A stretch of 64,000 nt of DNA from Cristatella mucedo (Eukaryota; Bryozoa; Phylactolaemata; Cristatellidae): contig WPIO01000023.1 in NCBI GenBank assembly GCA_009760855.2, positions 1,491,501-1,555,500 of the forward strand, given 5' to 3'. A program made the translations under genes and the position numbers. The notes under the pieces are model-generated. The model searched no databases, was not told the DNA's origin, and worked only from the letters and a program-made list of their open reading frames with translations. Of the stretch, positions 32,877 to 42,704 are shown piece after piece (the first letter of the stretch is position 1; each line of letters begins with the position of its first letter).

Positions 32877-35800
32877 GTAAGGCAACGATGTGACCTTGCC
32901 GCGGCCGCAGGCCTTGGCTCAGTGCTGCTGCACAGCGCTGAACCGCTTGCATATGTCTTGCTTCAAAGGGCAGGGCGGCTGGGGCACTATCCGATGTTCT
33001 GAGGCTTTCCGGCGGTGCGAATTCTCTGCATCGTTTCTGCACAGTGAGAATACGGCAGCTGCACGCACGCCCCGACACTGCTGCCCGAGGTCGAGCAAGC
33101 TCGCTCTGAGCGAGTCTTTCTCCCGAGTTGTCTCCACGCGCTACACGAAGCAGCGAAGCCGGTTGGTTCGGGGCCGAGAGCGAGAGGTCGCAGCAGACAG
33201 CGACAGATACCAACTGCGGCTGCGGCGATGGACGGCAATTACTTCGAGGCAGCCAATTTGCTTTGCTGAAAAGAGAAATTGCTGCTGACAAATTGCGCTT
33301 AATAAGAAGTGCTAGGCCAGAGCTATCGTCGACGGTGGCCTTCCCAGGCCTCGCTCGGCTGACAGTGGCCGCACCGTCAGATGGAGCCGCTGTCCTTGGC
33401 TGGCCATCTGAAAATCTGCTGCGAGATCGGTCAGGGAAAGAGGCCGGGCAGCAGGAGAAAAGAAGGAAGGACGCGGAAAGGATGTAAAGGAAATGAGTGC
33501 CAGGCTAGAGAAGAGTCTGAGTCTGAGCGGTCCAGTCTGCTTGCACGTAGATTTAGACCTTGGCATTCCATCGCTGATGCTTGGAGTTCGCGGCATGCAT
33601 AATGGAAATTTAAAGACCCGATCCTTCGAAGAGAACAATGAACGCTTTCGCAGAGAGCTCTACGATGATACAGACAAAATAGAAGCATCTTGGGTTGTCA
33701 ATAGCGTAATTCATGTAGCATCGCATGCAGCCGGCCCACTATCCAGCTAGACTCTGCTGCTTACATTAAGTCGGATTTGGTTGAAAAATAATGAAAATAG
33801 AGTGGTACCTCGGCTTACGAGTTTAATTCATTCCGTGCCGGAGCTCGTAACTCAAATTACTCGTACGTCAAATCCATTTTCCCCATTGAAATGAATTGAA
33901 ATGGCACTGATCCATTCCGGATCCCCCAAAAAACACTGCGATTCTTCGTCACGTGTTTTTAAATTAGAAAGTATACTTATAAATAATGAATATTGTTTTG
34001 AGAACAATACAATATGACGTCTTGCAATAAACGGGTTTAATTAATCTTGATGTACAGGAGTAACTTTGAGATCAGAAGACTTGAAGATGCTAATAGAGTT
34101 AGAAGAGAAAGGCTAAAATGAACATTTAAATCTTATTCGCTGATTTTCGCTCTTTCCGCCGGGCTTTCCTCGCTTTCAGTGGATTGGCTGGGCCTCTACG
34201 CGGACGCGCCGATTGTTATCGGTTATGCGATGAACTCTCACACGATGATATTGCCTTAACAAAGTACATTTCATACTTAGCTGTTCCTGCCGTAGTCGGA
34301 CACCGGAGTCTGTGCGTCTTGTGCGTCCAATCTTGTGCGTCCAAGCACCCGGAGGGCTCGCTCGAGTCAGTCTGAGAGCGAACCAACAGGCCTGCGCTTG
34401 GCGTCACACCCGGGTCGTAGGGCAGCGTCTCGAAACGGAACGTCGTTCGCTGCCCTACCCCTATTGGCTTGAGTAACCACACGCAGTGTGACATTCGCTG
34501 CGGCAACTCTAGCGGTGGATTATCTGACGCATGGGCTCGTAACCTGAATTTTGGCTAGCAACTCAAAGCAAAAAATCGACTGACGGACAGCCCATACGTC
34601 GAGACGCTCGGTAAGCCGAGGTACCGCTGTATAAATATCGCGTCGTCCCACATGAGAGCTACATATCTTCCTAGGTACCACTGTATAGATATTACGTAGT
34701 CCCACGTGAGAGCTACATATCTTCCTAGGTAACTGAAATGGGCTGGAAAGAAAGCGTATCAATTTATTAGCGATAATAGCAGCACATCTGCTGCATCCAT
34801 GATGACTTTAGGAATTTATCACAAGGACAAAGCGAATGCTTCGAGGGACAGGTGAGTTTTCAGTTTAGCGTAGTGCCTAGTCACTGGACGCCGCGGTGAC
34901 AGTTGGAACGCAGGTCCGGTTTTACGCTCACGGGAGCTGAAGGTGTGATATAACGGGGATATGTAGGATAAGTAAGCCAGAGCAGTAGAGCACCGACAAT
35001 CAGCCAACGACGCTACTTTGAAGGCACGTCCCATTTCGCTCATTTCGCCAAATTCACACTTACAGGCGCTGCTGCACGGTGGAGAGGAAGCCCGCGAGAA
35101 TACAAATGCGTAGGGCACGAGTTTTTCCTAGCTGACAAATAAATCTCGCTTGAACAAGGCCAGCTTGAAAAAGTTACAAAAATAGAGAGCTTCCTACTTG
35201 ATAGCAGCGGGTCAGGAATGAAAGAGAGCAAAGCTCGAGTAAAATGTTTAAAATAGGGTGGGCTCACCAGCAAGGTCAGCCGACATATCAATAATAACAA
35301 TAATAATAATAATTCACTTGATAAAGCGCCCTCAGAGAACTTGATCTCTTTCTAGGCGCTTTACATTTGCTACAAAGGGAAATGCAATTGAATGTTAATT
35401 AAAATCATGCCTGAAAAACAAACAAAATGAATAATATGGTTAGGGGTGACATGCACAGGGTCAGCATGCAAATGTGGTTAGTGGCAGCATGCACAGTGTC
35501 AGCACGCATAAGCACATGAAGGACGAATCACAGGGACCAGCTCCCAACTTCAATCAAGCTCCCAACTTCAATTTTCGAAGCCATAGCTTGATTGTTCACT
35601 GTTATGAACTGCCGAGCTGGTTTGGTCCAGCGGTTTAGGTGCTCGTCCTGACCGAGGTCTGGCTGAGGTCGTGGGCTCGAGCCCCGTGGCATATGTGAAG
35701 CGCCTGAATAGAGATTTGGGGCGCTATACAAATGAATGAATGAATTTATTTAGTTAGTTAGTAGTATGGATTTTCTGAAGCAGCACAAGAGAATGTATCC

Positions 35801-36460
35801 CTTTCTAGACACTTATTTGCTTATGTCTGAAAAATTCAGGTGATGCTGTCATGCCATTCTATGGTGAGTTTCAGGTTTTTTGGAGCAAACGAACTGAATG
35901 CAGGGTCTCCCAGAGAATACAAAGTTTGATGGAGGCACAGTTAAATGACAAGAGTCAGAAGAGCCTGCGATGTGAAGCAGGCTGCCGCATAATAAGTCGC
36001 TCAGATAGGTAGGGCAGAGAATGAGAACTAAAGAACAGGACAGCGGGCGGAAGGCCGTGGAAATCGGCCAAATGCTGGGCCCAAAGCGCCAAAGGCATCT
36101 CCGCTCCCCTCCGATAGCTCCAACTGGTCAACCACTGACCAGTGCGGCCGCCCGCGCTCCGAAAGTTCCTGCTCCCTCCGCAGTTTTCCGCTCTCGGGAT
36201 CTCTCTAGTAACGCTGCGAGAAAGTCTGCCCTCGATGTGGGTGCGGTATTCGATAAACGCCGCCAAGGTCTGGAGTGCAAAGAGGCGCTCGAATCAGCTC
36301 CCGATGGGTCGGTCGACGAGGCCAGCTCGAGCAGAGCGCCCGGCTCCTAGTTCGCTCGAGTTTGTTGGGTGTCTCCGGGAGACTGCTGCTCGCTGCCCGC
36401 CAGCCCAGCGCATAGGCACCTCTGGCCCTGCGGCGTGCGAGCGTGTGTCTCAAAAACGGC

Positions 36461-36521
<61 letters not shown>

Positions 36522-39500
36522 TCTCTCTCCCTCTCTCTCCCCCTCTCTCTCTCTCTCTCTCTCTCATTGCTGGATGTGATGTGCAACTAAGTGGTCGAGA
36601 CCCTGCGATCGAATCGGGTCTCTGACGGCAATGAGGAAGCTGCAGTAAAAAGAAAACAGAGGCTCGACGATTGGCAGTGGTCTTCTCGGTCGGTGCACAA
36701 TAGCCGAGCCGAACACGAGCTGCTTGATGAAATATAAAAAATATAATTCATTTATATAGCGCCCCAAGAGAACTTAATCTCTATTCAGGCGCTTCACATA
36801 TGCCTTGGGGCTCGAACCCACAACCTCAGTCAGACCTTGGTCGGGGCGAGCACCTTAACCCACTAGACCAAACCAGCTCGGCGACCGTAATGCCCTTCGA
36901 CCTCCCTTCTTTCTGCTTCTTCTTCCTTGCCTCCTCCCCCCCCCCGAGCCTCAGAGCCATCTGCTTGCCGTTGCTGCTGCTGCTCGGCCACTCGGCGCCA
37001 CGCTTGCTCTGCTGTGCGAACTTGGAGGTAAGGCGTTGGCCACTTGTCGGAAGTGCCCGTGAACGGCCTTAGGTGCGAAGAGCAGACCAGGGGGGCAGGC
37101 ACGGTGCTCGAGAGACGAGGAGAAGCGACACAAGTTGATCTGCCTCGTTAACTAGAGGCAGCGCAGCAGCCTGGGAGCCCCGCTCGACGGCGATCCGATC
37201 GGATCTGCTACAGCTGGTCATCGCTCTCGATCCGAGCGTGCAGTCGCGGCAGCAGCAGCTGCGGCAGCAGTGGCGGCAGCGGCGCGGCAGGAGCTAAGAG
37301 GCTGGACGCCCGGCCGGCCGGCCGGCGTGAGTGTGGACGATAAATCAGTCGGTCGTGCTCGGTCGTGCGAAGCGCTGTTGACACTGGTTTTGGTAGTGGA
37401 GCCACCCGGTCAGTGCGCCGGCACAACAAGCTGGGCATAGTTAGACAATTGCAATACCTCGAGCGTGTGCACTTCGTGCCCCGGGTGATAGTCCTCTGGT
37501 GAGCCGAGACAATGCGAGTTAACCGCTGCCGAAGCGTTCGGCCATAGCTCTTTGGCAACACTGTTTTCCAAGCGAAGCAGTGCCACAATGCGTGCTTAAC
37601 CGCTCTCTTGTGGCCCGTGCCTGCTCAGGCTGTGCTGTGCCGTAACAAAAAAACCTATCCAGCCGGTCCGCAATACATGCTTTCATGCGTGCATTCAAGT
37701 ACGCTTCTCGGTTCGACGGCCGACCCCTATTTACTTTGAAGCCTTGAAATCCACCAAGCCACATGCAAGAGCGGTGTTTCTAGCCGAAGCAAAAGTAACA
37801 AACGCAGCGAAGCCACCAACTGGACTTGTGCCGCAGCAGCCCCTAGTCAGGCGCTGCCCAGTGAGAAGCGGCCGATGGCATGCCCCTGCAGACGACCCAT
37901 TCAGGTCCAGCTCGGTGGGCGACCAACTGCAGCCAACCTAACCGGCTTGCCAAAATCAACAGGTTGAATGGCCTATGCCTGACAGCTTAATTACGACAAG
38001 CTCGATTAAGCAGCAGCTGGAGCCTGGAGAGCCAATCGGCTAAATCGACAGGGAGTTGAAAGCACGAGGGAAAGAGAGGGAAGTCAAGGGAAGGCGAGAG
38101 AATGGGAGGGAAGGAGAGGGGACGGAGGATAGGTACCTGGCGGCACTGTGCACATGCATCTGTCTGTAGCAGGCTTGAGCTTGGGATCAGCAGGCTCTAA
38201 TACTTGGTCGAGCCCAGCCGTACACCGCCTCACGAGCTTGTACGCAGGTCCGAAGGCTCGGCCAGAGGTGAGGTGTGAGAGCGATGGTGAGTTGTCTCGT
38301 CGTCGTCGCTGGGCGGTCAAAAAAGACCGCGGCCACGACGTAAAAAAAGAGGAACGCACACTAGCGCCCTCAGAGAACTTAGTCTCTTTCTGTTGTGCAC
38401 TTCACATGTGCTGCAAAGGAAGCACGGTCGAATGGTTAGCGGAACGAACCAGATTAGATGAAAGCTGATCGTGTGGGAGGGACGGAGAGATCCACGGCAG
38501 GGGAAATGCACTAAACCAGCCGGTGCTCTCGATCGTGTGAATCAGACGCTCTAGGAACGATGCAGTGTCCAGCAACCTGGTTCAATAGTGTGAGAGCGCT
38601 TTGCCGCCGGGGCAGACGCCGCTGCCGAGGTAAAAGACGCCTATTTTTCGTCATGGCTGTGCTGACTTTGCACTACACCTCATACGACCGTCAAAGGACT
38701 GCCCTCAGCTTTGCTCGACTGCATTATTAAAAATTAGCTCGAGATAATGTCGAGCCCATGCTTGCAGCCGAATTGCAGCAGCTTGGTCATACAGCGTGGC
38801 TTTCCTAGCTTAAAGCAATCGACAAATGAGACGTCACGCTCGGTACCGTGATCGTGATAGTAATCGGTCGTTTGCACAGTGCCCTAAGATAACTCGACCA
38901 ATTCCAATGACATGCACGGTATCATGCTTAGACCGGCATGCAAAAGCACACAACAAGACACTCATGGCCGCCGGTTAGTCGGACCACTGGCTTGTAACAT
39001 GCATTGAATCATGCATCAAGCAATCGGCACTCAGAGCGTGCAGGAATAGAAAAGCCATTTCCAACTAGGCGAAAGTAAAGCCTAGGGGCTCAGATGTGTC
39101 TCTACCAGACACTTAAACGACCCAAGGTCATTTCAGGTAGCAACCATTGTTGGTAGCGAGTCCCGGACTTTTGGTGAGTACAAGCTGAAGGCCCGACCGC
39201 CAAAAGATTTGAATTCAGTGTGATGAACAGAAAGATAACTATCTGTTATTTCTTTAATTCAAGGAGCGGGGGATGCGAGAATGCACTGGTGAAGAAAGCA
39301 GTTTGGTTTGGTTGGCTGTTTGAAACGAGTTTAGCGATGTATAAGCTATACAGAGATCTAGGAATTGATTTGATACTTTAGCATGCAAATGCATATATGT
39401 ACATATGCTACATATACGTACTTATATTTACATGTGTAGATGCAAACATATTTATGGTGTGCATAAGCGGGTACATATCTCTGAATACCTATATAATCTT

Positions 39501-39842
39501 CGCTGGATAATAGAGTGAGTATGAAGGAATGTGGCTAGTCTGTTGGTCAGAGGGGGGGCATCTTTAGATGTCTGTCAGAACTTCATTCGAGCTTCTAAAA
39601 TATGTGCAGCTAAACAGGCAACGAAGTAAGCGCATGCAATTGCCAATGACAAGCATTGCTCAAGTATTCTAAGCGCATCGTGTGGGGCCAATGAGGGCAA
39701 TTATACCGGGGCCAAGCTGTCGGGAGGTAGCGTTACCATTTGGTACCTGGGTGGGGGGACTACTCTAATTACTGCTACCAATGGGCTACCGGATGCAGCT
39801 ACGTAAAGTGGCTACTCGGTCCAGGTGCCAGGATCGGTGGCG

Positions 39843-39884
<42 letters not shown>

Positions 39885-40630
39885 GGCCGTAGCAGCTGTG
39901 CTCCTGCACGTCTTCAAGTAGCTCCGATTCCAGTTATCGAATCCCGCGCTTCCTGGCGCGACCTCTATCAGCTTGAAGGTTAAGGCGTTAAGGCAGCAGT
40001 CTGCCCACACCACCTGCTTCGCTCGACTGTGCGTGCCTGCTCAGCGGACATAACGAATCGTGACGTCAGTTTTGACTCTCACGTGTATTGCGATCGCGAG
40101 TAGTTTGATCGGTGAAGTGCCAGTGGCTTCGCTTAGTGGTCATGCCTCCTTTCGATTCTGGGAGAGAAGTAAGGTTGCCCTCGATATTAAGCAAACAGTC
40201 AGCTTTAGCATGAAGAGCAGCACCCGCGCATTTATACAAGTGCTCTTGAAAAAACCGCATTGCCTATTGCAACTCTCAGCTCTCGGGCATCTGGTCATGG
40301 CCTCACAAACTCGCAGACGACTACGCAGGCCGAAGCCTGCCATTCTGTCGAATCCTGTCGAATCCTGCCGAATTCTGTCGAATCCTGCCGAATTCTGTCG
40401 AATCCTGTCGAATTCTGTCGAATCCTGCCAAATTCTGTCGAATTCTACCGAAGCCTGCCATTCTGTGACAGGCCAGACTGAAGGGGGCAACTCGAATGGT
40501 GCTCCTTGTCGATTTCCATTCATCTACAACGGACTGTCGTACAACTCGTGCATTGATCGTGAGCATACACAGCCCTGGTGTGCCACCACGGCGAATTTTG
40601 ACATCGACAAGAGATGGGGAAACTGTCAAG
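32777..40630 (+). CDS. Gene 2: secreted or surface protein with FN2 domain (two exons seen)
   Basis: Proposed start of a CDS: join(32777-32876, 40472-40630...). Exon one ends in phase 1 and the FN2 exon begins in phase 1, so the product starts with a signal peptide followed at once by an FN2 module. No stop lies within. FN2 domains are small disulfide-bonded modules that bind collagen or other extracellular ligands, so the product should be extracellular. Downstream exons were not identified before gene 3. The FN2 exon ends with a single G in phase 1, the same as the Ig1 exon of gene 3, so it may be an alternative 5' end of gene 3, or gene 2 may be separate with exons I cannot see. Confidence 0.6.
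32877..33799. other. Gene 2 intron, 5' part
   Basis: GC-rich at first. Open frames on both strands through 33.2-33.7 kb show no domain. No exon recognised. Confidence 0.4.
33800..34629. mobile_element. Tc1/mariner-like non-autonomous DNA element
   Basis: 830 bases flanked by TA on both sides (33798-33799 and 34630-34631). Ends are inverted: GGTACCTCGGCTTACGAG at the left and CTCGGTAAGCCGAGGTACC at the right. The left sub-terminal region (GCTCGTAACTCAAATTACTC) has a related inverted motif near the right end (GGGCTCGTAACCTGAATTTT). TA duplication and these ends fit Tc1/mariner-type elements. No transposase ORF is present, so it is non-autonomous. Confidence 0.75.
34616..34732. repeat. Tandem duplication of about 54 bp at the right end of the DNA element
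   Basis: GGTACC[G/A]CTGTATA...ATAT..CGT.GTCCCAC.TGAGAGCTACATATCTTCCTA occurs twice in a row; the first copy carries the transposon end and the second a decayed version. Confidence 0.8.
34815..35120 (-). mobile_element. Possible degraded LINE C-terminal fragment
   Basis: On the minus strand a 99-codon frame ends in LKTHLSLEAFA, similar to the LKTHLF.AF ending of the LINE ORF2. The rest is diverged. Weak call. Confidence 0.35.
35288..35540 (-). mobile_element. L2/CR1-type LINE 3' fragment
   Basis: Minus strand; AAT tail at 35288-35312, GCGC terminus and 3' UTR (GCATGCTGACCCTGTGCATG). Confidence 0.9.
35605..35758 (+). mobile_element. tRNA-derived SINE (family B) with LINE-like 3' end
   Basis: Head GAGCTGGTTTGGTCCAGCGG (A-box-like), GTGGGCTCGAGCCCCGTGG (B-box-like), then GTGAAGCGCCTGAATAGAGA and GGGGCGCTATACAAATGAAT with an (ATGA)n tail. 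The 3' half parallels the LINE terminus, as in SINEs that use a partner LINE's reverse transcriptase. Confidence 0.82.
35860..36025 (-). mobile_element. L2/CR1-type LINE remnant (C-terminal coding region)
   Basis: Minus strand remnants of the segment seen at 17.35-17.5 kb (CAGGTTTTTTGGAGCAAACG, TGAATGCAGGGTCTCCCAGA). Strongly diverged, no tail. Confidence 0.6.
36461..36566. repeat. (CT)n microsatellite
   Basis: About 105 bases of (CT)n with a few C insertions. Confidence 0.97.
36735..36885 (-). mobile_element. tRNA-derived SINE (family B)
   Basis: Minus-strand copy of the 35.6 kb SINE: tail ATATAGCGCCCCAAGAGAAC, TTCAGGCGCTTCACATATGC, B-box GGTTGTGGGTTCGAGCCCC, head GAGCTGGTTTGGTCTAGTGG. Near complete. 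Confidence 0.82.
36890..38350. other. Gene 2 intron, GC-rich, no exon recognised
   Basis: Mixed GC-rich DNA with a palindromic GGCCGGCCGGCCGGC run at about 37312-37326 and CAG triplets near 37240-37290. No domain recognised in its open frames. Confidence 0.4.
38358..38445 (-). mobile_element. L2/CR1-type LINE 3' end
   Basis: Minus-strand TAGCGCCCTCAGAGAACTTA, then a diverged terminus and GCTGCAAAGGAAGCACGGTC. Confidence 0.8.
38870..39245 (-). mobile_element. L2/CR1-type LINE remnants, old
   Basis: Minus-strand traces of the terminus (GTGCCCTAAGATAACTCGAC near 38880) and of the C-terminal coding region (39160-39230). Too diverged to define ends. Confidence 0.45.
39845..39882. repeat. (TA)n microsatellite
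   Basis: About 38 bases of pure (TA)n. Confidence 0.97.
40331..40466. repeat. 10-bp minisatellite at the FN2 splice acceptor
   Basis: About ten tandem variants of TGTCGAATCC / TGCCGAATTC (40349-40447), bounded on both sides by GAAGCCTGCCATTCTGT. It lies directly upstream of the FN2 acceptor at 40471 and is open in frame with the FN2 exon. Confidence 0.92.
40472..40630 (+). CDS. Gene 2 exon: fibronectin type II domain
   Basis: A 159-base, phase 1-1 exon with donor GTATGT at 40631. It encodes a complete FN2 module of 53 residues. Four conserved cysteines are visible: APCRFPF, YNSC, PWC and WGNC. The signature FPFIYNG, then WCATTANFD and RWGNC, matches the family closely. The start after TTCTGTGACAG was chosen because it gives phase 1, matching exon 1; the AG five bases later would be phase 0. 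The polypyrimidine tract is poor because it is made of the minisatellite. FN2 modules usually travel as phase 1-1 exons, as here. Confidence 0.85.
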
Positions 40631-42690
40631 GTATGTAGCCATTTTCTAGTTGGCACGTAACCCGAAGCCATCGACTGCAAGAGCACCTCTTGTCCGTCAG
40701 TAAACGGGGACTGCAGGTGGGCCGATGGCGATCTACCTAATGCTTTGCATCTAGGCAGTTGCCTTGAATCGAGTCTCAAAATTTGCTATGCATTTTGACC
40801 TTCCTTGTACCTTGCATATTTAAAACTGTATTGCACATTATCTATTACCTAGTAGAAAAGCAAGAGCTTATTGGAGAATCTGGAACTCCTTTTTTGCTAC
40901 CGGAAATGCTAGCTGCATATCGTTTTTTGGGTCTTCCAGGTCAGTGGCCACGATTATGCCCCTGCAACTCATGTAAGATCTTCAATTAATCTGCAGCCGG
41001 TGATCTAACATGCAAACTAGCTGCTCCAAGTTCATCGATAGTTTAGGTTGCTAGCAAATCCTTAAGGCCTTGTTGCTGCTTGAATTCCCTATGCTATTAT
41101 GAATGTTGCAATCTCGGTCTATTCATCTGTAAATCTATAAATTAATTGCTTGAAAACAATGCTTATACCACGTTGCTCAATTTAAATGTGGGATAGATTT
41201 TGCGGGATCATATTGTCCAGCAACAAGAGGCATTATATAGAGAGAATAGAAGTGGATACAGCATTCACTGCAATGTTGTGCCAATTGAGCACATCGGTGA
41301 GTGAAATTTGCCTAAAGGCTCTTCTCAAACATTTCTGCTTAAGTGGAGTTTAGCTACTGTGCTACAGGCTTTGTGCTCTGCTCTTGAAAGAAATCTGCAA
41401 GAGTACCCACACGGCTCTCAGTTTCTGGTCAAAGTCAGACCCACCGACGACTCTGTCGGGAAAACCCTCTGCAGTTTTTTAGTAAAAGCGAACCAGACAC
41501 CTGCTCGACGGTTGCTTGGCATCCAATCATGGGCAGTCAGCCGGACAATCAGGAACGCCAACTGGTAGCCACGCCTCCCCTGGCGAGTGAGCCACGGTCC
41601 TGTGCCTTAGGGGAACTTTCTCTTCATCAGCAAGCCTGTCTGATTTTACAATGTCGTGACAGTTTGCGTTTCCGCGTCACAGCTAAGCAAATCGGTCAGC
41701 CCGAATTCCTACATTCAAGAGAATCGATCAGCCCCACAAAGCAGCGGCTGTGTGTGAGGCTCAATAATGACCGTGCCGCAAAAAAAGCTGCCCGACCGAA
41801 CCTAGCTTAGAGCTGTCGGCTGATTGGCGTTCGGTGCTCTGGGGCTTAGTCCAGCAGCGAAGCCGACGGAGCTTAGATCTGACCCTTCGGGTATCATTAG
41901 CTCGCTCACACGAGCTTGCTCGCAGGCCGTGCGAGCGAGGACCGTGCGAACGCGACCAGGCTCGCTCCATCGGGCTGACTCGGGACTGAATGTGCGAAAT
42001 CAATGGTGCTAAGGACTTGGCTATTGACTATGCCCAGCCTGGTTGAACATGAAAGGTAGCAACGAAAGCGGAACTCGGTCAGTTGCAGCTAGACGTGCTG
42101 AATGTCTGGCTACGTGGCAGTGACGTGTCAACGTGGCAGTGACGCTGTCTGTAATTGCACTGGCTAGACCACCAATGCGGTTGTTAGACGTCTGCTGTTG
42201 TGATGGAGTAGTCGGCTTCAGGCCTGTGGACAAGGGTGGGGGGGGGCTAAGAGAGCTTTAACCCCCCCTACCATTGTTGTGGTGACCCGGAAGTGGCACC
42301 GTAGGCCTGCTGCCGGGAACAAACGAATACAGTGCCCTGGGTCGGTTCGAGTCTGTCATCGTTAGAGAGAGGCTCCAGCGGCTTATGGGGCATTCGGTGG
42401 GCAGCTGTGTGCTATTTCTCCAGAGGGCTATCACACTCCCTCTTCTTTTAGAAAAGGCTGGGGCAGGGCACCTTCACTCCGAAATTTGAGTTTGTTTCTA
42501 AAGAGGAGTAGCAATCAATTTTTTGGAGCATGCAGTAATATTTATAGAGGTGCAAAAAGAGGTTTTGTCCTTTCTAGATAAGTCTGAGAGGGCTGCAGGC
42601 CGGCTAATCTTCAATGCAAAGCTCTGTGCACTTGCAATAGAAAGAAATGTTTCATTTGCATAGCACCCTAAGAAAACTTTATCCCAGTCC
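40631..42690. other. No recognised exon downstream of FN2
   Basis: Searched by eye for Ig, FN2, EGF or transmembrane exons; none seen. An 86-codon frame at 41308-41568 has no domain. 42640-42690 has a trace of a LINE terminus. Confidence 0.4.
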
Positions 42691-42704
42691 AGCTTTTACA
42701 TAAT

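Noticed and set aside
41308-41568. Exon downstream of FN2
   Set aside because: No cysteine pattern, no domain, no consensus splice sites at sensible phase.
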